Assembly: GCA_041485285.1 (NCBI GenBank)
Contig: JBGPJF010000012.1
Span: forward strand, 1-61,625
DNA from: DATEUP01 sp041485285
Lineage (GTDB): Archaea; Thermoplasmatota; DTKX01; DATEUP01
Reading direction: 5' to 3'
Length of the DNA: 61,625 nucleotides
Within the stretch, counting starts at the first letter, position 1. Every line of letters begins with the position of its first letter. A program made the translations under genes and the position numbers. The notes below the pieces were generated by a model, which saw nothing but the letters and a program-made list of their open reading frames with translations, did no database searches and had not been told where the DNA came from. Positions 37,654 through 46,202 of the stretch are shown piece by piece.

Positions 37654-39600
37654 TCAGCGCTGCGCCTTCAGCCAGCGCACCGCGCCGCCGGCAAGCAGGA
37701 TGTCACGCTGGCGCTGGGTCAGCCTCGGCACGGCGGTGACCTTCGCGCCCTTCCCCACGATCTCGACGATCAGCGGCTTGCCCGCCTTCAGCGCGGCGTG
37801 GATCCCTGACACGCGCAGCTTGTCGCCTTGCTTCAGCCCGTCGTAGGCCCTAGGGTCCTCAAAGGTGAGCGGCGGGATGCCGAAGTTTACGAGGTTGTCG
37901 CCGTGGATGCGCGCAAACCCCTTCGCGATTACGAGGCGCACCCCGAGGAACGCGGGCGCGGCGGCCGCGTGTTCACGACTCGAGCCTTGGCCGTAGTTTT
38001 CGCCGGCCACGATGAATCCGCCGCCCTTCGCCTTGGCGCGTGCGGGGAAGGTGGGGTCGACATACTCGAACACGTGCTCCGCGATTGCGGGGATGTTGCT
38101 GCGCAGGGGCAGGACGCGCGCGCCTGCGGGCATGATCCCGTCCGTCGAGAGGTTGTCGCCGAGCTTGATGAGCACCTCGCCTTCGAGCGCGTCGGGGAGC
38201 ATCGGCGGAAGCTCGTACGGCTTGATGTTCGGGCCGCGACGGATTTCAACCTTGGACCGCTGCGCGGGCGCCGGGGGCGGCACGTACCCGCTTCGGTCGT
38301 TCGGGTACTCCGACGGCTCCGCGATCGCGCGCCACTTGATCCCCAGCTCTTTGGCCAGGTCACGCGGGTCGATCAGTGCGCCCTTCAGCGCAGTTGCCGC
38401 CGCCGTCTCCGGCGAGCAGAGGTACACGAGGTCCTGCTCGGTGCCGCTCCGCCCCGGGAAATTACGGTTGAAGGTTCGCACCGAGGGGGCCTTCGTCGGC
38501 GGCGCAAAGCCCATCCCGATGCAGGGACCGCACGCGACTTCGAGCTCGCGCACGCCCGCCTTGATGAGCTTCGTCATCCCGCCTGACACCATGAAGAGGA
38601 GCAGCACATTGCGCGACCCCGGCGAAACCGCCATCGACACATTCGGGTGGACCTTGCGCCCGTCCAAGAGGTCGGCGACGACCGTCAAGTCGCGGAAGCT
38701 GGAGTTCACGCTGCTGCCCACCGCGACCTGGAACACTTCGGTGCCCGCCACGTCCCGGACGGGGACTACATCGTCCGGGCTGCCGGGCTTCGCGACCAGC
38801 GGCTCGAGTTTTGCAAGGTCGATTTCAACGGTCTCGTCGTAGGTCGCGCCCTTCTGCGCCGCGAGCGGTTTGTAGTCCTGCTTGCGGTGCTGCGAGACCA
38901 TCCAGGCATGGGTCTGCTCATCCGATGGGAACAGCCCCGCGGTTGCCCCAAGCTCCGTGCACATGTTGCAGATGGTCCCGCGTTCGGGCACCGTGAGGTC
39001 GGCAAGCGCCGGGCCCGTGAACTCGAGCACCTTGTTTTTGCCCCACTTGACATCGAAGCGGCGCAAGAGCTCGAGGATGACGTCCTTCGCCGACACCCAG
39101 GCCGGGAACTTCCCCGAGAGTTTCACGTTCACGACCTGCGGCATGGTGACCCGGTACGGCTCTCCCGCCATCGCGGCGGCGACCTCGAGCCCGCCCGCGC
39201 CGATCGCGAGCATGCCGAGAGCCCCCGCGTGGGGCGTGTGCGAGTCGCACCCGAGCATCGTTTCGCCGGGAATGTCGTAGGCCTCCGCATGCGCCCAGTG
39301 CGAGATCCCGTTGCCTGGCTTCGACAGGACCGCGCCGTAGCGCGCGCACATCCCCTGGAGGAAGAGGTGGTCATCCGGGTTCTCGAACCCGGTCTGCAGC
39401 ATGTTGTGGTCGATGTACTGCGTCGCCTGCCGCACCTTCACCGCGCCGACGCCGATCTGCTCGAACTCGAGCCAAGCGAGCGTTCCCGTGGCGTCTTGCA
39501 GGAGTGCCTGGTCCATGCGGAGCGCGACCTCGTCGCCTGGGTCCAGCTTGCCCTCGGCGAGGTGCGCGCCGATGATCTGGCGCGCGACGTTCTCGGCCAT
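37654..39600 (-). CDS. aconitate hydratase family enzyme
   Basis: The 648-residue protein has the full aconitase layout. LGCDSHTPHAGALGMLAIGAGGLEVA supplies the first Fe-S Cys, and VACGPCIGMGFAPPTKAPSVRTFNRNFPGRSGTEQDLVYLCSPETAAATALKG supplies the C-x2-C pair. The swivel domain has GENYGQGSSREHAAAAPAFLGVRLVIAKGFARIHGDNLVNFGIPPL. It interconverts citrate and isocitrate or a related pair in the TCA cycle via a [4Fe-4S] cluster. The length fits the compact bacterial/archaeal type. ATG 39600 (MAENVARQIIG) is preferred over the extended start at 39627. Confidence 0.93.
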   Translation of the reverse strand: MAENVARQIIGAHLAEGKLDPGDEVALRMDQALLQDATGTLAWLEFEQIGVGAVKVRQATQYIDHNMLQTGFENPDDHLFLQGMCARYGAVLSKPGNGISHWAHAEAYDIPGETMLGCDSHTPHAGALGMLAIGAGGLEVAAAMAGEPYRVTMPQVVNVKLSGKFPAWVSAKDVILELLRRFDVKWGKNKVLEFTGPALADLTVPERGTICNMCTELGATAGLFPSDEQTHAWMVSQHRKQDYKPLAAQKGATYDETVEIDLAKLEPLVAKPGSPDDVVPVRDVAGTEVFQVAVGSSVNSSFRDLTVVADLLDGRKVHPNVSMAVSPGSRNVLLLFMVSGGMTKLIKAGVRELEVACGPCIGMGFAPPTKAPSVRTFNRNFPGRSGTEQDLVYLCSPETAAATALKGALIDPRDLAKELGIKWRAIAEPSEYPNDRSGYVPPPAPAQRSKVEIRRGPNIKPYELPPMLPDALEGEVLIKLGDNLSTDGIMPAGARVLPLRSNIPAIAEHVFEYVDPTFPARAKAKGGGFIVAGENYGQGSSREHAAAAPAFLGVRLVIAKGFARIHGDNLVNFGIPPLTFEDPRAYDGLKQGDKLRVSGIHAALKAGKPLIVEIVGKGAKVTAVPRLTQRQRDILLAGGAVRWLKAQR

Positions 39601-39685
39601 CTGCGCTACAAGTGCCCCCCGCCGCATTCAACGTTGCGGGCCGCCTGGGGAGAGGGCCGATCAAGCGAGGCCGGGGACGACGGCT

Positions 39686-40303
39686 TCAAGGAACCCGCAC
39701 GATGTGCGCGAGCCAAGCGTGCGCGCCGCCGCCCGGGAGGTGGTGCTCGAAGCGCGCGGGCTCGATCGACTTCACTTGCCATCCGTGCGCAAAGGCGAGG
39801 CGGATCTCTTCCTTGGTGACCCGCCTTGGGCCTTCGGTTGACGGCTCGTGCTCGCTGAAGCACATCATGAAGTAGGCCCCGCCCACGGGCAGGACCAGCT
39901 TGAGCTGCCGCTCTAACTGGAGCCGGTGCGCGTCGCTGAGCGTGTGGAACATGCCGCTGTCGATAACCGTGTCGAAGGTCCGCCCGAGCGCCTTGAGGTC
40001 GAGCACGCTGGCGTGCATGAACTTGGCGGTGAGCCCCCGGCGCTTCGCTTTGTCCTTCGCCGCCGCGATCGCCGTCTTTGCGCCGTCGACGCCCCAGGCC
40101 TCGTGCCCCTTCGACGCCATGTGCAGGAGGTTCTCCCCGGTGCCGCAGCCGACATCGAGCACCGCGCCGCGGATTTCGCCCGCTTCTTCGAGGCGCACGA
40201 ACGCCCCCTGCGGGCGGCCGATGTCCCAGGGCGGCGCCCCGCCGCGGTACATCGGCTCGAAGCCGCCGAGGTCGGCGCCCTTGCGGTCGGGGGTGGCGCC
40301 CAT
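39686..40303 (-). CDS. class I SAM-dependent methyltransferase (thiopurine-methyltransferase-like)
   Basis: The 205-residue protein contains MYRGGAPPWDIGRPQGAFVRLEEAGEIRGAVLDVGCGTGENLLHMASKGHEAWGVDGAKTAIAAAKDKAKRRG. The PPWDIGRPQ motif before the SAM loop (LDVGCGTGEN) and the VIDSGMFHTLSD motif typify the TPMT/TehB-like subgroup of Methyltransf_25. Small-molecule or metalloid substrates are common in this group. ATG 40303 is the first start after a stop. The gene lies 85 nt downstream of the aconitase start on the same strand, but with its own upstream region it is likely separate. Confidence 0.9.
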   Translation of the reverse strand: MGATPDRKGADLGGFEPMYRGGAPPWDIGRPQGAFVRLEEAGEIRGAVLDVGCGTGENLLHMASKGHEAWGVDGAKTAIAAAKDKAKRRGLTAKFMHASVLDLKALGRTFDTVIDSGMFHTLSDAHRLQLERQLKLVLPVGGAYFMMCFSEHEPSTEGPRRVTKEEIRLAFAHGWQVKSIEPARFEHHLPGGGAHAWLAHIVRVP

Positions 40304-40374
40304 CGCCCGCGCGAGCGGCGCGGGAGTATGTGATGACTGCCCCGGACGGCTCCTGGTATTTCAAGTAGGGCCGT

Positions 40375-40773
40375 GTGAATTGCGTGGCGATGGCTCCCCC
40401 GTTTGGCGCGCTGCGGTTCCTCTACGTCGGCACCAAGGACACGGGCCGCGACCTGAAGTTCTACCAAGAGGTGCTCGGCGCGAAGAAGCTGTGGCGGTTC
40501 CAGGAGTTTGGCGCGGACGTTGCGGCGGTGCAGCTTGGGGAGGGGCCGCCCGTGCTCCTTGCCGACCACCGTCACGCGCCGTCGGTGCTGCCGATCTACG
40601 AAGTCGAAGACCTCTCCGCGACCGCCAAAGAACTCAAGAAGCGCGGGTGGAAGCCGAAGGGCAGCAAGGTCGAGATCCCGAACGGGCCGTGCTATGTGTT
40701 CGAGGACCCGAGCGGCAACCAGTACGCGATCTTTGAGGACATGCGCCCGAACGTTTTTGGCGGCGGGCATTGA
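40375..40773 (+). CDS. VOC family (glyoxalase-like) protein
   Basis: The core reads FGALRFLYVGTKDTGRDLKFYQEVLGAKKLWRFQEFGADVAAVQLGEGPPVLLADHRHAPSVLPIYEVEDLSATAKELKKRGWKP, with the closing EDPSGNQYAIFEDMRPN. This is a standard single-chain vicinal-oxygen-chelate fold, with the usual Glu in the last strand (IFED) but no obvious full metal set. GTG 40375 may be leaderless after a GGTATTTCAAG box; ATG 40390 is the alternative. The substrate is unknown. Confidence 0.85.
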   Translation: MNCVAMAPPFGALRFLYVGTKDTGRDLKFYQEVLGAKKLWRFQEFGADVAAVQLGEGPPVLLADHRHAPSVLPIYEVEDLSATAKELKKRGWKPKGSKVEIPNGPCYVFEDPSGNQYAIFEDMRPNVFGGGH

Positions 40774-40800
40774 ACGGCCGCGCGCCGCGGCCCTCCGGCC

Positions 40801-41277
40801 TCACCGCACCACAAGCACGGCGCACTTCGCATGGTGAAGGAGAGCGTTCGACACGCTCCCCAGCAGGAAGCGGCGCGACCGGCTGAGCGATCGAGTTCCG
40901 ACCACCACGAGGTCCGGCGATTCCCGTTCGATTACCGCAAGGATCCGGTCGGCCGGGTGGCCCGCCAGGAGTTCAACCTTCAAGTCCACCCCCGCTGCCT
41001 TCGCCACGCGCTTAGCGGAGGTCAGCGCCACTTCGCAACGTTCCTTCGCGTGGCCATCGAGCGCATCGGCCTCGAGGGTCGCATACTCGCTCACGCGCGC
41101 CACGCACACGGCAAGGATCGACCCTCCCGACGCCTTCGCCTGTTCGACCGCCACCTGAACGGCTCGACCGGCGCTTTCCGAGCCGTCCGTCGCGACGAGG
41201 ATCCTGCGGTAGACCGCCCCCGGGGAGGGCGGCTGCCCCTTCCGTGGGCTTCGAGCTCCCCTGCCCATCGTACTCAT
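40801..41277 (-). CDS. universal stress protein (UspA family)
   Basis: The N-terminal tail MSTMGRGARSPRKGQPPSPG is followed by RRILVATDGSESAGRAVQVAVEQAKASGGSILAVCVARV, and later VVVGTRSLSRSRRFLLGSVSNALLHHAKCAVLVV. The G-x2-G-x9-G(S/T) nucleotide motif is present as GTRSLSRSRRFLLGS, so ATP/AMP binding is likely. The start codon overlaps the end of the antiporter gene by 4 nt, so the two are translationally coupled; UspA domains often regulate CPA2 antiporters, either fused or adjacent. Family assignment is firm; the regulatory link is inference. Confidence 0.93.
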   Translation of the reverse strand: MSTMGRGARSPRKGQPPSPGAVYRRILVATDGSESAGRAVQVAVEQAKASGGSILAVCVARVSEYATLEADALDGHAKERCEVALTSAKRVAKAAGVDLKVELLAGHPADRILAVIERESPDLVVVGTRSLSRSRRFLLGSVSNALLHHAKCAVLVVR

Positions 41278-42452
41278 TTGCTAGCCTCCGGCCTTGGCTC
41301 CTCGGTTGGCGGGCCCCACGCCAGGATGTGGGGGTCCCTGCGAATGGGGTCAAACCACCGCTGCGCGATGAAGGTCGGGATGACCGCCGTCAACAAGACG
41401 GCCGCAACCAGCACCGAGAACTGCGCCCGGTCGATGATGCCCGCCTGCAAGCCGTAGGTCGCCGAAATGGTCCCGAAGGTGAGCCCGGTGCTCATGAGCA
41501 GCGCCGTGTAGGTCGAGTGGCGCGCCAGATACTTGCGCGAGATGGGCACCACGACCACGAGCTTGGAGGCCATCTTCGCCCCCATGAAGAGCACCACCAG
41601 GCCCGCCCCCGCCAGCACCGCAGCGGCGTCGATGTTCAGCCCCGCGTTCACGAAGAACGCGGGGGTGAGGAACCCGAGGGCGATGGTGCGCATGCGCAGG
41701 AAGACCTCGCGCCGCTTCGCCATGGTCCCCGCGAGCAGGAGCCCCAAGATGTATGCGGGGAGCACCGCGTGCGACCCGGCAAGCTCGGCAAGCACGCCGA
41801 AGCCGACCGCAAGGAGGAGCAGGAACTTCACCTCGAATTCGTTTGGGCGCGACCCGAACCATTTGAAAATCGGGGGGATCACCCGAGGAAGCAGGAGGGC
41901 GGCGGCCGCAAGCGCGCCCACCATCACGGCGAGGAATACCACGTCGGGGGGCCGGAACAGGAGCGAAAGCGCGGCCGCCGTCCCGAGGTCGTTGATGAAG
42001 CACGCCGACAGGATCAGCTTGCCCGTGTCGGTGGTGGTGAGGCCCGATTCGGTAAGGACCACGAAAACGACCGCCACGGAGGTCGTCGAAAGCGCGACGC
42101 CGGCAATCATCGCCTGGGGCTGGGGCCAGCCCAGCACGAACTGTGCGAAAGCCCAGCACCCGAGGAACGGCGAGACGAAGGCTGCGATGCCGAGGGTGTT
42201 CGAAGCCTTCCAACTGCGCTTGAACGCCTCGGGGTCGATTTCGAGGCCGGCCAGGAATGTGAGGACGAGGGAGCCCATCGCGGCGAGGAAGGGCAGCCAA
42301 TCGTGACCTTGGTTCGACACGCCGAAGAGCGACGCGGCGGCCACGCCGACGGCGATTTCGGTGATCGCGGACGATATCTTGAGGACAATTGCAAGGACTG
42401 CGGCGAGCGCGAACAGCAGGAGGATGATCGCGAGGAACGCCGTGTCCGCCAT
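41274..42452 (-). CDS. CPA2-type cation/proton antiporter (KefB/NapA-like)
   Basis: About 12 TM helices in 392 residues. The family markers are GSLVLTFLAGLEIDPEAFKRSW, ALSTTSVAVVFVVLTESGLT, ILSACFINDLGTAAALSL (the N-D ion-binding pair), and MRTIALGFLTPAFFVNAGLNIDAAAV. The N-D rather than D-D pair suggests electroneutral Na+ or K+/H+ exchange. The short C-terminus has no TrkA domain; the overlapping UspA gene may supply the regulatory part. The start ATG 42452 precedes a typical first helix (MADTAFLAIILLLFALAAVLAIVLK). Confidence 0.92.
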   Translation of the reverse strand: MADTAFLAIILLLFALAAVLAIVLKISSAITEIAVGVAAASLFGVSNQGHDWLPFLAAMGSLVLTFLAGLEIDPEAFKRSWKASNTLGIAAFVSPFLGCWAFAQFVLGWPQPQAMIAGVALSTTSVAVVFVVLTESGLTTTDTGKLILSACFINDLGTAAALSLLFRPPDVVFLAVMVGALAAAALLLPRVIPPIFKWFGSRPNEFEVKFLLLLAVGFGVLAELAGSHAVLPAYILGLLLAGTMAKRREVFLRMRTIALGFLTPAFFVNAGLNIDAAAVLAGAGLVVLFMGAKMASKLVVVVPISRKYLARHSTYTALLMSTGLTFGTISATYGLQAGIIDRAQFSVLVAAVLLTAVIPTFIAQRWFDPIRRDPHILAWGPPTEEPRPEASK

Positions 42453-42585
42453 GGGAACCGCCTTTGGGCTGTGCGCCCTTGGAGGTAGAAGCCATCAGCC
42501 GGGCGCGCGGCGGTTCAGGCGGGCCTCATCGCCTGCGCGCGGGATTGGCGAGCAGGATATAACGGTTCCGCGCCGCGCGCGCCGC

Positions 42586-43572
42586 CTACGGCCCCGCCTT
42601 CGCGGTCGGCTCGGGGACCCCTTCTTCCGCGGTGGGCGGCACAGGGGCACCGGGCGCGCGCGCGTCTGGCGCTGGCCGCGCCTTCGCCTGCGTGATGATC
42701 GCCACCGCGGCGATGATGACGGCTGCGGCAAGCAGCGTGCGGTCGGTGACCGGTTCGGCGAGGATCATCGCGCCCAGCATGATCGCGATGATCGGGTTCA
42801 CGAACGCGTAGGTGGTCGCGAGCGCCGGAGGCACCTTGCGGACGAGCCACAGGTAAGCGGTAAAGCCGATGAGCGCCCCGATGAGCACCAGGTAAACGAA
42901 CGCGATGGCCGACGATTGCGAGATGCCCGCCACGTTGAGCTGCTGTCCTTCGCCGAGGAGAAGTCCCGTGACCACGAGCAGCGCGCCGCCGGCGGTCATC
43001 TCCATGCCGATCGCGAGCAGGGGCGGCTCGGGCAGCTTCGCTCTTCCTGAGTAGAGCGTGCCGACGGACCAAATGGCCGATGCGCAAAGGAGGGCCACGG
43101 CGCCCACCGGGTCGATCGCGTCGGCGCCCGACCGCGATGGGTCGATGAGGAGCGCGACTCCGGCGATCCCGAGGCCCACGCCGAGCGCCACGCCCCATGA
43201 CGGCGTGCGCCGCAGCCACACCCACTCGAACGCCACGACCCACAGCGGCACGGTCGCCACGATGAGCGCCGCGAACTCGGAGTGCACGCGCATCTCCGAC
43301 CACGAAACGATCCCGTTCCCCCCGACGAGGAGCAAGCCGCCCGCGATCGCCGCGGGCTTCCACTCCGCGCGGGTTGGGGCCTTCGCGCCGCGCCCCCGCG
43401 CAAGCGCGTAGATGATCCCGCCGGCCAGCACGAACCTGAAACCCGCCGACAGGAACGGCGGGATGGTCTCCACGACAATGCGGATGCCGAGGTAGGTCGA
43501 GCCCCAGATGATGTACACGGCAAGCAGCGCCGCGACCACCTTGGCCTGGCTCGGCGGGGCCTCGTCTGCCAT
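42586..43572 (-). CDS. EamA/DMT-superfamily transporter
   Basis: Ten TM helices in two EamA repeats. The first starts VVAALLAVYIIWGSTYLGIRIVVETIPPFLSAGFRFVLAGGIIY, and the second begins AIDPVGAVALLCASAIWSVGTLYSGR and ends AIIAIMLGAMILAEPVTDRTLLAAAVIIAAVAI. This is a YedA-like metabolite/drug exporter by family. ATG 43572 is preceded by GGAGGGG; longer starts at 43587 and 43653 are possible but lack an RBS. The C-terminus ends in a Pro/Ala-rich tail. The substrate is unknown. Confidence 0.9.
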   Translation of the reverse strand: MADEAPPSQAKVVAALLAVYIIWGSTYLGIRIVVETIPPFLSAGFRFVLAGGIIYALARGRGAKAPTRAEWKPAAIAGGLLLVGGNGIVSWSEMRVHSEFAALIVATVPLWVVAFEWVWLRRTPSWGVALGVGLGIAGVALLIDPSRSGADAIDPVGAVALLCASAIWSVGTLYSGRAKLPEPPLLAIGMEMTAGGALLVVTGLLLGEGQQLNVAGISQSSAIAFVYLVLIGALIGFTAYLWLVRKVPPALATTYAFVNPIIAIMLGAMILAEPVTDRTLLAAAVIIAAVAIITQAKARPAPDARAPGAPVPPTAEEGVPEPTAKAGP

Positions 43573-43748
43573 CCTACCCCTCCGCATCGCGCACAACCGT
43601 GGCTCCGGGGTCGTCCCTGCCGTGGAAGGTTGACAGACAACTCCTTTCCACACGGCCCGGCGCCCCGTGCACGATTTTCGCTCGCGCTGAGAACCCGCGC
43701 CGACGTGCTTAAGGGCGATGGGCGCGCCAGTAGTGGGAGGAAGCCCGA

Positions 43749-44144
43749 GTGTCGCCGACCCCCCTTAGCCTTAACATCGAGAATCGGGTCGGCGCCCTCG
43801 CCGAGATCACCCGTATCCTCAGCGAAGCCGGCGTGCACGTCTCCGGGATCCAGCTCGGCCGCGGTCCCGACATGAACAACCTCCGCCTCATGGTCGACAA
43901 GCCGGAAGTGGCCTTGGCGGCCCTAGCCAAGCACGGGTTCCAAGCCAAGCGCAGCGAAGTGGTGTCGCTCAAAATCGACAACACGCCGGGCGCCATCGCC
44001 GAAGCCACCGAGCGGCTCGCGGCCAGGGGGATCAACATCGAAGCGGTGTTCCTCACGGCCAAGTCTGCGCGCCGGATGCACCTGGTGCTACAGGTCGACG
44101 ACGTGGCCGCCGCGCGCAAGGCGCTCGGCGCCGAAGAGGAATGA
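43749..44144 (+). CDS. tandem ACT-domain protein
   Basis: Two ACT units occur. The first, SLNIENRVGALAEITRILSEAGVHVSGIQLGRGPDMNNLRLMVDKPEVALAALAKHGFQAKRSEVV, is followed by SLKIDNTPGAIAEATERLAARGINIEAVFLTAKSARRMHLVLQVDDVAAARKAL. The N-x-P/V-GAL motif and the RLMVD/LVLQVDD strands are typical of amino-acid-binding ACT domains. Such double-ACT proteins are often allosteric sensors without an enzyme domain. GTG 43749 lies about 38 nt after GTGCTTAAGGG, a possible TATA box. Confidence 0.9.
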   Translation: MSPTPLSLNIENRVGALAEITRILSEAGVHVSGIQLGRGPDMNNLRLMVDKPEVALAALAKHGFQAKRSEVVSLKIDNTPGAIAEATERLAARGINIEAVFLTAKSARRMHLVLQVDDVAAARKALGAEEE

Positions 44145-44192
44145 CCCCGGCCGGCGCAAAAGGTATAGTGGCGAGCGCCCCACTCCCGGGGC

Positions 44193-45524
44193 GTGCAACT
44201 CACGTTGGGGGCCCTGCGACGGCTCGCGCCGAAGGAGCGCGGGGGCCGCGCTATCGCGGGCATTCGCGCGCACCCCAAGGCGTTCGCCGTCACCGTCACG
44301 GTGCTCTTCCTGCTGCCAGTCCTTTTGACCGGCGGCCGGATCAGCGGGCTTGGCCCGGGGCCCGCGCCCAACCCGGTGGCGATGAGCGCAACGGTCCTGC
44401 GCGCGGGCGAAGTCAACGACATCGCCGTAACGTTCACGGACCTCGCTGCAACCATAGAGATGCCCCGGGGCTTCTTCGTGGTCTTCCGCGGGCAGGTCAC
44501 CACGCGCTCCAACGCCTCCGACGGGGACCTCAATGAGGGCAAGCTCTCCGTACTGGTGCCCCCCACCAACGGCTCGCACACGTTCGTGATCACCTCCCCC
44601 AAGGGGCGGTGGACGCACGCCTTCGAAGTGCGCCCCGGCGCGTCCCCCGTCGTCTCGGGCGAAGACGCCGTGGGCAACCTCGAGCTCATCAGCCAGGCGT
44701 ACCAGTTCCGCTTCTCCGGGTCGCCCAAGCTCCTTGCGGCCGCCGAGCACTTCCGGGACTACTTCATGGGCCTTGGCCTGGAGGCGCAGATGTACTTCTA
44801 CCCCTGGGAAGTCCCGTCACGCCCGATCTTTCGTGACAACTGGATCAACCTCATCGTCGTGTGCGGGTTCCAGCGCGGCGTCGAGCAGCCCGGGGAGTGG
44901 ATCGTCGTCGGCGGCCACATGGACAGCGTCCCGCAGGCGATCGAAGGCGCCTACGACGACGGCTCGGGCACCTCTTCAGTGCTCGAAGTCGCGCAGGGGC
45001 TTTCCCAGTTCGAGACGCGCCACACGATCGTTTACTGCCTGTGGGGCGGCGAAGAGGAAGGCCTCTACGGCTCCAACCACTGGGTCGCGAACGACGCAGA
45101 CGGCAACATCCGGCTCTACATCAACATGGACATGGCCGGGCTCTCGTGGCCGGCGCCATTCAACTTCACGGCGTTCGTGGGCCCCGACCGCCAAGCAGAT
45201 GTGGCAGAGCACCCCGGGCTCGTCTCCCTCGTGGAGAACATCACCGAGGGCGAGCTGCGCTACCCGCGCACCGCGGCGTTCGAAATCCTCGAAGACCCCT
45301 TTGGGCGAAGCGACCACGTGAGCTTCTGGAGCGCGGGCGCCTCGACGGTCTTCTTCTTCGGGGCCGACGACGTCGAGTACCCCGACTACCATTCGCGCGC
45401 CGACACACTCGACACGATGGTTCGCCTGGCGGGCGGCCGCGACATCCTGGTGCTCGGCTTCGACACCCTGGTTTGGGAGTGCTTCTACCTCATGGTGCAC
45501 GCGGACCAGGAAGAGTTCGAGTAA
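44193..45524 (+). CDS. secreted/membrane-anchored M28-family zinc aminopeptidase
   Basis: An N-terminal TM helix (FAVTVTVLFLLPVLLTGG) anchors the protein. A beta-rich domain (~60-170) precedes the peptidase domain. The M28 metal ligands appear in order: GGHMDSV (His), EGAYDDGSGT (bridging Asp), WGGEEEGLYGS (catalytic Glu-Glu), NMDMAG (Asp) and PDYHSRADT (last His). The zinc site is therefore complete and the enzyme should be active outside the membrane. GTG 44193 is chosen; the frame is closed upstream. It follows the ACT gene at 48 nt on the same strand. Confidence 0.92.
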   Translation: MQLTLGALRRLAPKERGGRAIAGIRAHPKAFAVTVTVLFLLPVLLTGGRISGLGPGPAPNPVAMSATVLRAGEVNDIAVTFTDLAATIEMPRGFFVVFRGQVTTRSNASDGDLNEGKLSVLVPPTNGSHTFVITSPKGRWTHAFEVRPGASPVVSGEDAVGNLELISQAYQFRFSGSPKLLAAAEHFRDYFMGLGLEAQMYFYPWEVPSRPIFRDNWINLIVVCGFQRGVEQPGEWIVVGGHMDSVPQAIEGAYDDGSGTSSVLEVAQGLSQFETRHTIVYCLWGGEEEGLYGSNHWVANDADGNIRLYINMDMAGLSWPAPFNFTAFVGPDRQADVAEHPGLVSLVENITEGELRYPRTAAFEILEDPFGRSDHVSFWSAGASTVFFFGADDVEYPDYHSRADTLDTMVRLAGGRDILVLGFDTLVWECFYLMVHADQEEFE

Positions 45525-45536
45525 CGAGCGCGGACG

Positions 45537-45911
45537 GTGTCCAGGATGGCCGACCCGACCTTGCCTCGCCTCAAACCACGAGATCGCATTGTTCGCGTCT
45601 CCTCGTGCGAACCCAGCGAGCGAATTCAGACGAGGGTACAGGCAATTACCTCACGCTTCGGGGGTCTCAGGATGCTGCGCGTGGACTTGGAGCCAGCCAT
45701 TAGTGCATGGACCGACACGGCGGCGGTAGACTTGATTCGTGAATGCAAAGCCAAGGGGTGGATGCCCAATGAGGCGAACGGCCAACATACCCTCCTCTGG
45801 ATGCCCGGTCGTGCTCCGATGACTGCTGTTGCCTATCCGTGGACTCCCGCTAAGATGGCTCGATGCACCGCGCACCATGCGATCGTGTGGGTCGAGATTG
45901 ACGTAGCCTAG
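45537..45911 (+). CDS. uncharacterised protein, atypical composition
   Basis: The 124-residue frame (GTG 45537) reads MSRMADPTLPRLKPRDRIVRVSSCEPSERIQTRV and ends WTPAKMARCTAHHAIVWVEIDVA. It has less GC3 bias than its neighbours, which may mean recent acquisition or a non-coding frame. The central segment, SAWTDTAAVDLIRECKAKGWMPNEANGQHTLLWMPGRAPMTAVAYPW, looks protein-like. No family recognised. It follows the M28 gene by 12 nt, so it could ride on that transcript. Confidence 0.45.
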   Translation: MSRMADPTLPRLKPRDRIVRVSSCEPSERIQTRVQAITSRFGGLRMLRVDLEPAISAWTDTAAVDLIRECKAKGWMPNEANGQHTLLWMPGRAPMTAVAYPWTPAKMARCTAHHAIVWVEIDVA

Positions 45912-45986
45912 CCAGACATGACTCGAGAAGACCGGTGAAGGAGACGCTTATCCGCCGCGCGCGGGTTTTCGCCGACGGGTTTCCCT

Positions 45987-46202
45987 TTGCGAATCGGCTA
46001 CCTGATCGCGGGCGCGCTGATCATGCTCATGGGCGTCGTTTGGGCGCTCCAGGGCGCGTACGTGGTCCCCGCGACCTTCATGCGCGGGCCCGAATGGATC
46101 GCCTACGGCACGGCCCTTGCGGTCGTCGGTGCGATCCTCCTTTGGCGCGCGACGGCGCCCAAGGCCGCCCCGGCCGAGGCGCCCGCTAAGCCGTCACCGT
46201 GA
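45987..46202 (+). CDS. small two-TM membrane protein
   Basis: From TTG 45987: MRIGYLIAGALIMLMGVVWALQGAYVVPATFMRGPEWIAYGTALAVVGAILLWRATAPKAAPAEAP. Two TM helices are joined by a short loop with a Pro/Met-rich turn. An ACGCTTATCC box lies about 33 nt upstream. Its 3' end overlaps the end of the convergent Moco oxidoreductase gene by 17 nt. Similar two-helix proteins with the GxxLMLMGVVWxLQG start occur widely in bacteria and archaea, but no function is known to me. Confidence 0.75.
   Translation: MRIGYLIAGALIMLMGVVWALQGAYVVPATFMRGPEWIAYGTALAVVGAILLWRATAPKAAPAEAPAKPSP

Noticed and set aside
37828..39819. Long plus-strand frames across the aconitase gene
   Set aside because: They mirror the strongly biased third codon positions of the aconitase; no domain matches.
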